Positions 6,789-14,306 are shown, numbered from the stretch's first letter. The stretch: DNA of 25,076 bases from UBA6814 sp040753075 (GCA_040753075.1 JBFMHA010000055.1:1-25076), one strand, 5' to 3'. The notes: generated by a model from the letters alone, not told the origin. Numbers and translations: made by a program.

Positions 6789-7904
6789 ATGACCAGAAAC
6801 CGCTTCCGTCCCGCTCCCTGGCTGCCCGTGCTCGTCCTGGCCCTCGTCCTGGCCCTGCCCCTGCCGGCCCGGGCCGTGCGCCTCAAGGACATCGCCACGT
6901 TCGGCGGCGTGCGCAACAACCAGCTGGTGGGCTACGGCCTGGTGGTGGGCCTCTCCGGCACGGGGGACAAGCAGGGCTCGTCCTTCACCATCCAGTCCAT
7001 GGTCAACCTCCTGGACAAGATGGGCGTGGCCGTGGACCAGAGCAAGCTCAAGCCCAAGAACGTGGCCGCGGTCATGGTCACCGCCCAGATGCCGGCCTCG
7101 TCCCGGCCGGGCAGCCGCCTGGACATCACCGTCTCCTCCCTGGGCGACGCATCGAGCCTGCTGGGCGGGGTGCTGCTCATGACTCCCCTGTCCGGGGTGG
7201 ACGGCAACGTCTACGCCATCGGCCAGGGCCCCCTGACCCTGGGCGGCTTCGCGGCCGAGGGCGCGGCGGGCCAGGCCCAGAAGAACATCACCACCGTGGG
7301 CATCATCCCCAACGGCGCAGTGGTGGAGCGGGGCGTGCCCTTCGACTTCAACCGCCAGGACGCCATGACCATCCACATGAACGCCGCGGACTTCTCCACC
7401 ACCAACGATGTGGTGGAGAAGATCAACGACGCCCTGGGCGACCGCTACGCCAAGGCCGTGGACATCTCCACCATCAAGTTCTCGGTGCCCGAGGAGTTCA
7501 AGGGCAACCTGGTGCCCCTCATGGCGTCCCTGGAGAACCTCGAGGTGAGTCCGGACACCAAGGCCCGGATCGTGGTGGACGAGAAGACCGGCACCGTGGT
7601 CCTGGGCCGCGGGGTGCGGCTGTCCAAGGCCGCGGTGGCCCACGGCAGCCTGCAGATCGTCATCAGCGAGGGCGCCCAGGTGTCCCAGCCCGCGCCCTTC
7701 GGCGCGGGCCAGACCGTGGTCACCCCCACCACCGACATCGGGGTGCGGGAGGAGAACCGCCGCCTCATGCTCATGGAGGGGGCCACCCTGTCCGAGCTGG
7801 TGGACGGCCTGAACGCCATCGGCGCCACCCCGCGCGACCTCATCTCCATCCTGCGCACCCTCAAGACCGCGGGCGCGCTGCACGCGGACCTGGAGGTCAT
7901 CTAG
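6789..7904 (+). CDS. flgI: Flagellar P-ring protein FlgI
   Basis: FlgI is exported to the periplasm and assembles the P ring around the rod. The 371-residue protein has a cleavable signal peptide (hydrophobic run ending LPARA before VRLKDIATFGGVRNNQLVGYGLVVGLSGTGD). Further FlgI blocks include MVNLLDKMGV, KNVAAVMVTAQMP, GSRLDITVSSLGDASSLLGGVLLMTPLSGVDGNVYAIGQG, and the C-terminal TLSELVDGLNAIGATPRDLISILRTLKTAGALHADLEVI. Length matches the family. The ATG at 6789 has an AGGAG about 8 nt upstream and a 19-nt gap from flgH. Sixth position in the operon is flgJ, one base after its stop. Confidence 0.97.
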   Translation: MTRNRFRPAPWLPVLVLALVLALPLPARAVRLKDIATFGGVRNNQLVGYGLVVGLSGTGDKQGSSFTIQSMVNLLDKMGVAVDQSKLKPKNVAAVMVTAQMPASSRPGSRLDITVSSLGDASSLLGGVLLMTPLSGVDGNVYAIGQGPLTLGGFAAEGAAGQAQKNITTVGIIPNGAVVERGVPFDFNRQDAMTIHMNAADFSTTNDVVEKINDALGDRYAKAVDISTIKFSVPEEFKGNLVPLMASLENLEVSPDTKARIVVDEKTGTVVLGRGVRLSKAAVAHGSLQIVISEGAQVSQPAPFGAGQTVVTPTTDIGVREENRRLMLMEGATLSELVDGLNAIGATPRDLISILRTLKTAGALHADLEVI

Positions 7905-7905
7905 C

Positions 7906-8742
7906 ATGGCCACGTCGCCCATCGACTCGGCCCAGGCCCGGGCCGCCACCGAGGCTGCGGAGCTGCAGTCCCAGAAGCGCAGCCTGGAGGCCTTGCGCCA
8001 GAAGCTGAATGCCGGCCCCGGCGCGGACAAGAAGCTCCGGCAGGCCTGCGAGGGCTTCGAGTCCATCTTCCTGAACAAGATATGGGCCCAGATGCGCAAG
8101 ACCGTGCCCAAGGAAGGCTACCTCCACAGCAAGGAGGAGGAGGCCTACCTGTCCATGTTCGACCAGGAGCTTATGAAGAAGATGTCTTCGGCCGGAGGCA
8201 TCGGCCTGGGCAAGATGCTCTACGAGAACCTCTCGGACCACCTGGCCAAGGCCAGCGCCGGGACCGCGGCGCGGGCCGCGGGCAGGAACGAGGTCGGGCC
8301 GCTGCACCCCGAGCCCATGGGGCTGCCCCTGAATCCGGAGCCTGCGCAATTCGTCCTGCGGCCCGAGGACAGGCGCGACGCCGCGTCCCGGCAGCAGGGC
8401 ATTCCGCTCGCCCCGGCCGACGCGGCCAGGCTCGGCGGGCGACAGGCCTCCGCTCCTGCTTCTCCGGCCGGACAGGCCCCGGCGGAGGGGGCCGGGGTGA
8501 TCCTGCCCCCGGGCTTTCACGGTCCTGATCCGACGCCCCCGCAGGGACCCGAGGACCTGGCCGCCCTGAACCGGGCCATGGAGCTGGCCCGCCGGGTGGA
8601 GGGGGGCGTGTCCGCCCATCGTGCGGTCCGGGCCTACCGCGATGCGGCCCGGGATGAATCGGCCGTTTCCCTGGGCGAGTCGGCCCAGTCCTACGTCACG
8701 CCTCCGTTCGGGGAGACGGGGGACGAGGAGCCGGGCATCTAG
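7906..8742 (+). CDS. flgJ: FlgJ-type rod-binding protein without a muramidase domain
   Basis: The N-terminal half (about residues 35-112) is the FlgJ rod-binding domain: LRQACEGFESIFLNKIWAQMRKTVP...YLSMFDQELMKKMSSAGGIGLGKMLYENL. In enterobacteria FlgJ has a C-terminal beta-N-acetylglucosaminidase that opens peptidoglycan for the rod. Here the remaining 165 residues are Ala/Pro/Gly-rich, low in predicted structure and carry no hydrolase motif, apart from a short helical segment near 205-235. This single-domain form is known in several proteobacteria, where a separate lytic enzyme takes over. It starts 1 nt after the flgI stop, with GAGG 9 nt before the ATG, and ends the first flagellar block. 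Confidence 0.88.
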   Translation: MATSPIDSAQARAATEAAELQSQKRSLEALRQKLNAGPGADKKLRQACEGFESIFLNKIWAQMRKTVPKEGYLHSKEEEAYLSMFDQELMKKMSSAGGIGLGKMLYENLSDHLAKASAGTAARAAGRNEVGPLHPEPMGLPLNPEPAQFVLRPEDRRDAASRQQGIPLAPADAARLGGRQASAPASPAGQAPAEGAGVILPPGFHGPDPTPPQGPEDLAALNRAMELARRVEGGVSAHRAVRAYRDAARDESAVSLGESAQSYVTPPFGETGDEEPGI

Positions 8743-8829
8743 CCTGGAAAGGAAAAAAATTCCGGATGATGCGGGGATCGCCGCTCATGAACCTGGACCT
8801 ATCCATGCCTGGCGCGCCTTGCGGGACCA

Positions 8830-8845
8830 TGGCCGGAAACTTGCA
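8830..8845 (+). promoter_or_regulatory. Sigma-54 promoter of the flgN-flgK operon
   Basis: TGGCCGG (8830-8836), AAAC, TTGCA (8841-8845) keeps the invariant GG and GC with 10-nt spacing. It matches the consensus TGGCACG-N4-TTGCW except at two -24 flank positions. It lies in the 225-nt flgJ-flgN gap. Predicted transcription start is near 8857, giving a leader of about 110 nt before flgN. Confidence 0.72.
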
Positions 8846-8856
8846 CACTAGGGGAG

Positions 8857-8967
8857 GAGCGCAGTGCGCCCCGGTCCGGCCCGGGTGGGCCAGGAAGCCG
8901 GAGCCCGGCAGCGGAAACCGCGCCGGGGGCGGACTGCAGAACCGACGTGCGGATACGGAGCCACCCC
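8857..8967 (+). promoter_or_regulatory. flgN leader rich in GGA motifs, possible CsrA target
   Basis: The predicted untranslated leader contains about seven or eight GGA trinucleotides, one of them in the flgN Shine-Dalgarno region (GGAG, 8 nt before ATG 8968), and GC-rich segments that could present GGA in hairpin loops. GGA in loops and at the ribosome-binding site is the mark of CsrA-controlled leaders, and csrA lies downstream of flgL. A high-G background can produce this by chance, so this is inference. Confidence 0.3.
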
Positions 8968-9447
8968 ATGCTTGAGCGCATACACGCCAATCTCGACCGC
9001 CAGAACAAGGCCCTGGCCCTGCTCCTGACCCTGCTGGAGGAAGAATATTCCCTGCTGCGGGAGCGTCGGGCCCCGGAGATCAGCCGGATCGAGTTCTCCA
9101 TCCAGGAGCTCCTGCGCCAGATCGCGGCCGAGCGAACCGGCCTGCGCGCCATGGTGACCGCGGCCAAGCCCGGGGCCAGGCGGCTGGCCGACCTCCTGTC
9201 CGGCCTGCCCGCCGGGGAGTCCGCCGCCCTGTCCGCGGCCCTGCGGCAGGCCGACCGGGCCGAGCAGGCCTGCGCCGTGCAGGCCGAAAAGAACACCATC
9301 ATGGCCCAGGCCCTGGCCGAACAGAGCCGCAGCCTGCTGGAATACCTGCACCGGGAGATCCAGCCCAAGCAGACCGACACCTATTCCGGCCGGGGGCGCT
9401 ACTCCACGCGCCGGCCCGAGGCTTCGCTCCTGCAGCGGAGGTCGTGA
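8968..9447 (+). CDS. flgN: FlgN-like export chaperone for hook-junction proteins
   Basis: FlgN binds the C-terminal helices of FlgK and FlgL and escorts them to the flagellar export apparatus in the cytoplasm. The 159-residue product is almost wholly helical by composition. The N-terminal pattern LDRQNKALALLLTLLEEEYSLLRERRAPEISRIEFSIQELLRQI fits the FlgN family, with leucine/glutamate heptads, and the C-terminus is basic and Ser/Arg-rich. The ATG at 8968 is chosen over a GTG seven codons upstream because GGAG lies 8 nt before it. Position directly before flgK (1-nt gap) strongly supports the assignment, since sequence conservation of FlgN is low. Confidence 0.82.
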   Translation: MLERIHANLDRQNKALALLLTLLEEEYSLLRERRAPEISRIEFSIQELLRQIAAERTGLRAMVTAAKPGARRLADLLSGLPAGESAALSAALRQADRAEQACAVQAEKNTIMAQALAEQSRSLLEYLHREIQPKQTDTYSGRGRYSTRRPEASLLQRRS

Positions 9448-9448
9448 G

Positions 9449-11575
9449 ATGCCCGGCGTCAACTCCATCCTGGACATCGGCCGGCTGGCCCTGTTCGCCA
9501 ACCAGAGCGCGCTGGAGGTCACCGGCAACAACATCGCCAACGTCAACACCCCGGGCTACAGCCGCCAGACGGTCCGGCTGGAGGACGGGATTTCCGTCGA
9601 CTTCCGCCCCGGCCAGATCGGCACCGGGGTGCGGGCCAAGGAAGTCATCCGCCATTTCGACGAGTTCATCGAGAAGCAGTACAACGAGAAGAGTTCGGAC
9701 ACCAACCGCTACAGCGCCCTGTACGGCAACCTGAAGAGCCTGGACAGCCTGTTCAACGAGAGCATCACCCCGGGCATCAACAACTCCCTGTCCACCTTCT
9801 GGGAGAAGTGGCAGGACCTGACCAACCGGCCCGAGGACTACAGCGCCCGGGAGGCCCTGCTGGGCTCCACCCAGAATTTCCTGAACGGGCTCAAGAACGC
9901 GGCCGAGGACATCGCCCGGATGCAGTCCCAGATGGACGACTTCATCAGCCAGGAGGTGGACGAGGTCAACGGCATCCTGGCCGAGGTCGCCGAGCTCAAC
10001 CTGCAGATATCCTCCCACGACGTGCCCGGGCAGAACAACGCCAACAGCCTGTTCGACCGCCGCGCCACCCTGGTGCGCAGCCTGGCCGAGAAGATGGACG
10101 TGAACGTCATCGACAACGGCGGCGGCGACTTCACCATCCTGACCAAGGCCGGCCAGGTCCTGGTGGACAAGACCCAGGTGTACGCGATCACGTTCGAGGG
10201 TCCCAGGACCATGAAGGACCTGCTGCCCAGCTCCGCCTTCGACGGGAACATCTATTTCTCGGGCAGCGACGACTTCGAGTACACCGTGGAGGTGCTCTCC
10301 GGCGGGTACGCCTCCTCCGCCAACAGCGCCACCTTCCGGGTCTCCCTGGACGGCGGCGTGACCTGGCTCAAGGACGAGGACGGCAACGAACTCGCCTTCT
10401 CGGCCCACGACGAGAGCCAGAAGGTGCTGGCGGGCGACCTGTACATCTGGTTCGGCCAGGCCTCCAATTCCGGAGGGACGGCCACCCAGCAGCTCACCGC
10501 CGGGGACCGCTTCACCATCGTGCCCAAGAGCGGGCTGTACTGGTACGAGACCACCTCCACCGCGATCAACATCACCCCGCAGATCGACTTCACCGGCCGG
10601 GACAACGAACGCCGGCTCACCGGCGGCAGCCTGACCGGATACTTCAATTTCCGGGACAACTACGTGGGCCGCTACAAGGAGCGCCTGGACGCGTTCGCCA
10701 AGACCATGTCCTGGGAGGTCAACCGGCTGCACAGCCAGGGGGCGGGACTCCAGAAGTTCTCCGAAGTCACCGGGACCTTCGCCGTGACCTCGGACACCTC
10801 GGCCCTGGGCAGCGCGGCCTCGGGACTGGGCTACTACGACAAGCTCCAGTCCGGCGGGTGCATGATGCACATCTACAACGCCAGCACCGGCGCCCTGGCC
10901 TCGGCCGCGTCCTTCGGCCCGCTGGACTTCGGGGCCGCGGCGGGCATCCAGAATTTCAATCCCGCGACCATGAGCCTCACCGACGTGCGCGACGCGGTGA
11001 ACCGGACCTACGGCGGCTACGTCACCGCCACCATCGTCAACCACGAACTCAAGATCACCGCCAACTCGGGCTACGAATTCGCCCTGGGCACGGACACCAC
11101 CGGGCTCTACGCCGCGCTGGGGATCAACACGTTCTTCGAGGGCGACACCGCCCTGGATCTCAAGATCAACGCCAAGATCCAGAACGATCTGGACTACATC
11201 TGCGCCGGGCACGTCAACGGCGCGGGCGAGGCCAACGCCGGCGACAACACCCAGGCCGTGGCCATCGCCCAGCTCCAGAGCGCCAAGGTGCAGTTCTCCA
11301 CGGCCATGGACGGCAAGACCACCCAGACCCTGCAGGGCTACTTCAACGGCATAGTGGCCACCGTGGGCGCGGATACCGCCACCACCAAGTTCAATTTCGA
11401 GTACAACAAGTCCCTGGCCGACGACCTCTCGGCCCGCCAGGAGGAGATGGCCGGAGTCAACCTGGACGAGGAGATGAGCAACCTGGTCAAGTTCCAGGCT
11501 TCCTACACCGCTGCGGCCAAGCTCATCCAGACCGCGGACAGGATGCTGCAGACGGTGCTCGGTCTCAAGAACTAG
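9449..11575 (+). CDS. flgK: Flagellar hook-associated protein 1, FlgK
   Basis: FlgK is the first hook-filament junction protein. The 708-residue product has the axial N-terminus (LFANQSALEVTGNNIANVNTPGYSRQTVRLEDG) and the C-terminus typical of FlgK (LDEEMSNLVKFQASYTAAAKLIQTADRMLQTVLGLKN). A coiled segment (about 95-185) and the DVPGQNNANSLFDRRATLVRSLAEKMDVNV block also fit. It is longer than E. coli FlgK (about 547). Part of the excess is a beta-rich insert at about residues 276-368 with FRVSLDGGVTW and LTAGDRFTIVPKSG, which resembles inserts in the neighbouring FlgL. Start ATG is 1 nt after flgN, consistent with coupling to its chaperone. Confidence 0.96.
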   Translation: MPGVNSILDIGRLALFANQSALEVTGNNIANVNTPGYSRQTVRLEDGISVDFRPGQIGTGVRAKEVIRHFDEFIEKQYNEKSSDTNRYSALYGNLKSLDSLFNESITPGINNSLSTFWEKWQDLTNRPEDYSAREALLGSTQNFLNGLKNAAEDIARMQSQMDDFISQEVDEVNGILAEVAELNLQISSHDVPGQNNANSLFDRRATLVRSLAEKMDVNVIDNGGGDFTILTKAGQVLVDKTQVYAITFEGPRTMKDLLPSSAFDGNIYFSGSDDFEYTVEVLSGGYASSANSATFRVSLDGGVTWLKDEDGNELAFSAHDESQKVLAGDLYIWFGQASNSGGTATQQLTAGDRFTIVPKSGLYWYETTSTAINITPQIDFTGRDNERRLTGGSLTGYFNFRDNYVGRYKERLDAFAKTMSWEVNRLHSQGAGLQKFSEVTGTFAVTSDTSALGSAASGLGYYDKLQSGGCMMHIYNASTGALASAASFGPLDFGAAAGIQNFNPATMSLTDVRDAVNRTYGGYVTATIVNHELKITANSGYEFALGTDTTGLYAALGINTFFEGDTALDLKINAKIQNDLDYICAGHVNGAGEANAGDNTQAVAIAQLQSAKVQFSTAMDGKTTQTLQGYFNGIVATVGADTATTKFNFEYNKSLADDLSARQEEMAGVNLDEEMSNLVKFQASYTAAAKLIQTADRMLQTVLGLKN

Positions 11576-11586
11576 CGGAGAGAGCC

Positions 11587-13101
11587 ATGCGAGTCTCGCA
11601 ACGCCAGCGCTTCAACTTCTTCATCAACAACATGAACGACTCCCTGACCGAGCTCATGGAGTTGAACGTCAAGGCCGCCAGCCAGAAGCGCATCAACCGT
11701 CCTTCGGACGACCCGGTGGGCACCGCCCGGGTGCTCGGGCACCGCGACGCCATCAAGGCCCTCAAGCGCTACAAGGAGAACGCCGACGACGCCAAGGGCT
11801 GGCTGAACATCGCGGACACCACCCTCATCGAGGTCAACACCATCCTCACCCGCTTCCGGGAGCTGGCCGAACAGTCCGCCACCGGCACCGTGGGCGCGGA
11901 CAACCGGGAGCAGATCAGCTACGAGGCGCGGCAGCTCTTCGACCAGCTCCTGAACATGGCCAACACCAAGTTCGAGGGGAAGTACATCTTCGGCGGCCAG
12001 AAGACCACCACCCAGGCCTTCGAGAAGCGGCTGTGGCTCACCACCAACGACGACAACCTGGCCAGCCAGTCCTTCAGCATCTCCGGCGACTCCGAGAAGA
12101 CCGTGCTGGTGCGCTTCCTGGCTTCGGGCGCGGTGGGCTCCGACCAGCTCAGCTACGAGTACTCGGCCGACGGCGGACGGACCTTCACCTCGGCCACCCT
12201 GGCCTCCAACGCCAACGTGCTCAACCTCACCGGGGCCGGGGTGCGGCTGACCCTGGCCTCGGGCGCTTCGGTTTCGGCCTACGACTCCAGCGTGCCCGGG
12301 GCCAACGGGAGCTGGCTGTGGATCCGCCCCACGGCCCAGTACAAGGGCGACGACGTCGACAACATCGACATCTCGGTGTTCGGCGGCTCCACCCTGAACA
12401 CCTCGGCCAGCGGCTCTTTCAACAGGAACGTGACCGTGCGCATCGACTCTGGCGCGGCGCTCAACAGCAACATCTCCTATTCGTACAGCCTGGACGGAGG
12501 GATCAACTGGACCAACGGCAACACGGTGACGGGCACGGCCTCCTCGGCCGTGCTGGTGGTGCCCGGGGGGTTCCTCACCCTGACCTCCAACGGCGGCAAC
12601 AGCCTCACCGCCGGCGACCAGTTCGTGATCCGGCCGCGAACCGGCAAGATCATGGTGGAGATCGGGGCAGGGGAGGCCCTGCAGGTCAACAACATAGGCA
12701 AGGACGTGTTCGGCGGGGTCTACCAGGACCCGAACTCCAGCAGCCCCGGCGTGGTCTTCGGCGGGTCGGACAAGAACCTCTTCGAAACCCTGGGCAAGCT
12801 GGTGGGCTACCTGGAGACCAACACCCAGAGCGGCTGCCAGGAGGCCCTGAACAGCCTGAACGAGGTGTCCAAGCACATCATGAACGTGGCCGCCCAGGTG
12901 GGCGCGCGGGAGAACCGGATCGATTTCGCCCAGGACACCCTGGAAACCATGTGGCTCACCGCGGAGGACCGGATGTCCGACGTGGAGGACATCGACATCG
13001 CCGAGCTCATGACCGACCTGGCCAACCAGCAGATCGTCTACGAGACCGTGCTGCGGTCGTCCTCCATGATCATGCGCATGAGCCTGGCGAACTTCATATA
13101 G
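11587..13101 (+). CDS. flgL: Flagellar hook-associated protein 3, FlgL, with two extra beta modules
   Basis: FlgL is the second hook-filament junction protein, related to flagellin. The N-terminus (MRVSQRQRFNFFINNMNDSL...RINRPSDDPVGTARVLGHRDAI...WLNIADTTLIEVNTILTRFRELAEQSATGT) and C-terminus (ENRIDFAQDTLETMWLTAEDRMSDVEDIDIAELMTDLANQQIVYETVLRSSSMIMRMSLANFI) are diagnostic. At 504 residues it is much longer than E. coli FlgL (317). The excess is a central region with two related modules at about residues 167-254 and 281-358, each with an SYxYSxDGG motif and an IRP strand near its end. The ATG at 11587 follows flgK by 11 nt with a GGAG upstream. Last of the flgN-K-L trio. Confidence 0.95.
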   Translation: MRVSQRQRFNFFINNMNDSLTELMELNVKAASQKRINRPSDDPVGTARVLGHRDAIKALKRYKENADDAKGWLNIADTTLIEVNTILTRFRELAEQSATGTVGADNREQISYEARQLFDQLLNMANTKFEGKYIFGGQKTTTQAFEKRLWLTTNDDNLASQSFSISGDSEKTVLVRFLASGAVGSDQLSYEYSADGGRTFTSATLASNANVLNLTGAGVRLTLASGASVSAYDSSVPGANGSWLWIRPTAQYKGDDVDNIDISVFGGSTLNTSASGSFNRNVTVRIDSGAALNSNISYSYSLDGGINWTNGNTVTGTASSAVLVVPGGFLTLTSNGGNSLTAGDQFVIRPRTGKIMVEIGAGEALQVNNIGKDVFGGVYQDPNSSSPGVVFGGSDKNLFETLGKLVGYLETNTQSGCQEALNSLNEVSKHIMNVAAQVGARENRIDFAQDTLETMWLTAEDRMSDVEDIDIAELMTDLANQQIVYETVLRSSSMIMRMSLANFI

Positions 13102-13265
13102 TTTCGCGCCGGAAAGGCGACGGATTGCCGCCCTTCGGCGTGACGGCGACGCGCGGGACGGCTGGACGAGGCGGGAAAACGGGAGGGGCGGAGCCCGGCG
13201 GCGGGCGGTTCGCCCAGACGTGTAAAGGGGCCGCGGCGGGGCTTCTCTTTTCCGCGGCATTGGAC

Positions 13266-13271
13266 TATACG
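13266..13271 (+). promoter_or_regulatory. -10-like hexamer just before csrA
   Basis: TATACG ends 8 nt before the csrA ATG (13280), and no Shine-Dalgarno sequence is visible in between. If it is a -10 element the transcript would begin at or next to the start codon. The -35 region is poor. The rest of the 178-nt flgL-csrA gap holds two short GC hairpins (around 13106-13120 and 13127-13141) without T-tracts. Confidence 0.35.
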
Positions 13272-13279
13272 GGCGACCC

Positions 13280-13513
13280 ATGCTCATTCTGACGCGGCGC
13301 CCCGGGGAGAGCATCTACCTCGGGGATGACATCAAGATCACGGTCCTCAGCGTGCAGGGCAAGCAGATCAAGGTCGGGCTCGACGTGCCCGGGGATCTGC
13401 CCGTGTACCGTGAGGAGCTCTATCTGCGGGTCCAGGAGCAGAACAAGATGGCCCTGGACCTCACCAACCAGGACCTCCTGGCGGCCACCGAGCTATGGCA
13501 AAAAGACAAGTAG
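13280..13513 (+). CDS. csrA: Carbon storage regulator CsrA (translational regulator)
   Basis: CsrA is a dimeric RNA-binding protein that recognises GGA-containing hairpins and blocks or stabilises messages. The first 50 residues are canonical: MLILTRRPGESIYLGDDIKITVLSVQGKQIKVGLDVPGDLPVYREELYLRV, including the L-T-R-R and the V-x-R-E-E-L/Y RNA-contact segment. The tail to residue 77 is longer than in E. coli CsrA (61) and helical. The canonical ATG leaves no doubt about the start even though no ribosome-binding site precedes it. It overlaps fliW by 19 nt. CsrA-FliW pairs next to flagellar genes act as a checkpoint on flagellin synthesis in Bacillus, Campylobacter and others. Confidence 0.96.
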   Translation: MLILTRRPGESIYLGDDIKITVLSVQGKQIKVGLDVPGDLPVYREELYLRVQEQNKMALDLTNQDLLAATELWQKDK

Positions 13514-14010
13514 AGCAGACCATCCAGACCCGCCTGGGCAGGGTCGCGGTGGATCCGGGCCGGATCATCCGGTTCCCGCGGGGCCTCATCGGCTTCGAGG
13601 ACCGCAAGGAGTTCACCCTGCTCCAGATCAAGGCCGATTCGCCCTTCCTCATGCTGCAGTGCGTGACCAACCCCGAACTCGGGCTCATGGTGGCCGACCC
13701 CTTCGCCTTTCTCAAGAACTACGAGGTCAAGGTTGGCAACGCCGAGCAGCGCATCCTGCGCCTGGAGAACATCCGGCAGGTGGCGGTGCTGGTCACGGTG
13801 AGCATTCCCAAGGGCCGCCCCGAGGAGACCTGCCTGAACCTCACCGGGCCCATCCTGGTCAACTATGCGGCGCGCATCGGCCTGCAGATCCCCCAGGTGG
13901 ACAGCAAGTATCCCAGCCGGTTCTACATCAAGGATTCCAAGACGAAAAAGGAAACGGGGGAAGACCCCCCCGGGACGGGCGGTTCGCAAAGCGGGAACTG
14001 CGGCCGTTAG
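13495..14010 (+). CDS. fliW: Flagellar assembly factor FliW, CsrA antagonist
   Basis: FliW binds CsrA allosterically and also binds flagellin, so it links flagellin export to flagellin translation. Family motifs: QTRLGRVAVDPGRIIRFPRGLIGFEDRKEFTLLQ, PFLMLQCVTNPELGLMVADPFAFLKNYEV, and ENIRQVAVLVTVSIPK...CLNLTGPILVNYAARIGLQI. At 171 residues it is about 20 longer than usual. The extra C-terminal tail after YIKD is Lys/Gly/Ser-rich and low complexity, and its DNA coincides with a terminator for the opposing flgM unit. The ATG at 13495 lies inside csrA, consistent with coupled translation. Its stop codon overlaps the flgM stop on the other strand. Confidence 0.94.
   Translation: MAKRQVEQTIQTRLGRVAVDPGRIIRFPRGLIGFEDRKEFTLLQIKADSPFLMLQCVTNPELGLMVADPFAFLKNYEVKVGNAEQRILRLENIRQVAVLVTVSIPKGRPEETCLNLTGPILVNYAARIGLQIPQVDSKYPSRFYIKDSKTKKETGEDPPGTGGSQSGNCGR
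13943..13969 (-). terminator. Intrinsic terminator of the flgM unit, inside fliW
   Basis: On the minus strand GGGGG (13969-13965), loop TCTT, CCCCC (13960-13956) is followed by GTTTCCTTTTT (13955-13945). This has the form of a rho-independent terminator about 40 nt past the flgM stop. It lies within codons of the fliW C-terminal tail. Confidence 0.55.
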
Positions 14011-14306
14011 ATGAGCAGGTCCAGGTCCTCCTCGATGATCTTGGCGGCGGTCTTCCGGGTGTCGATGACATAGGTCCCGGTTTCGACCTGCTCCTTGATC
14101 TCGTTGACCCTGGCCCTGCGCACCTCGGGGCTCTCCTGCGCCTCGCGCAGGGCGCGGGCGAACAGCCGGCCCTCCCGCGAGATGCGCACCGAGTCGCTCC
14201 GCGCCGAAGACTTGCCGGCCTTGCCCTTGCGGACCGACCGGTCAACGCCCTCGGTCTCGGGCTTCTCGTAGCCCTTGACGGCGTTCAGGACGTCCTTGAT
14301 CTGCAT
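14007..14306 (-). CDS. flgM: Anti-sigma-28 factor FlgM
   Basis: FlgM holds sigma-28 (FliA) inactive until the hook is complete and FlgM is exported. The 99-residue product has a disordered, basic N-terminal half and the C-terminal FlgM helices: DSVRISREGRLFARALREAQESPEVRRARVNEIKEQVETGTYVIDTRKTAAKIIEEDLDLLI. The DxVxIS motif followed by the VRxxKVxxIKxxIxxGxYxxD pattern is the family core. The ATG at 14306 has GGAG 6 nt upstream. It follows its minus-strand partner gene by 18 nt, and its TAA stop interlocks with the fliW TAG. Confidence 0.92.
   Translation of the reverse strand: MQIKDVLNAVKGYEKPETEGVDRSVRKGKAGKSSARSDSVRISREGRLFARALREAQESPEVRRARVNEIKEQVETGTYVIDTRKTAAKIIEEDLDLLI

Noticed and set aside
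8814..8830. TGGCGCGCCTTGC before flgN as a sigma-54 site
   Set aside because: The GG to GC spacing is only 8 nt. The site at 8830-8845 has the correct 10 nt.
9808..13101. 1097-codon plus-strand frame across flgK and flgL
   Set aside because: Only the last 504 codons (from 11587) are FlgL. The upstream part is an out-of-frame reading of flgK rich in Arg/Gly/Pro. It is not a fusion protein.
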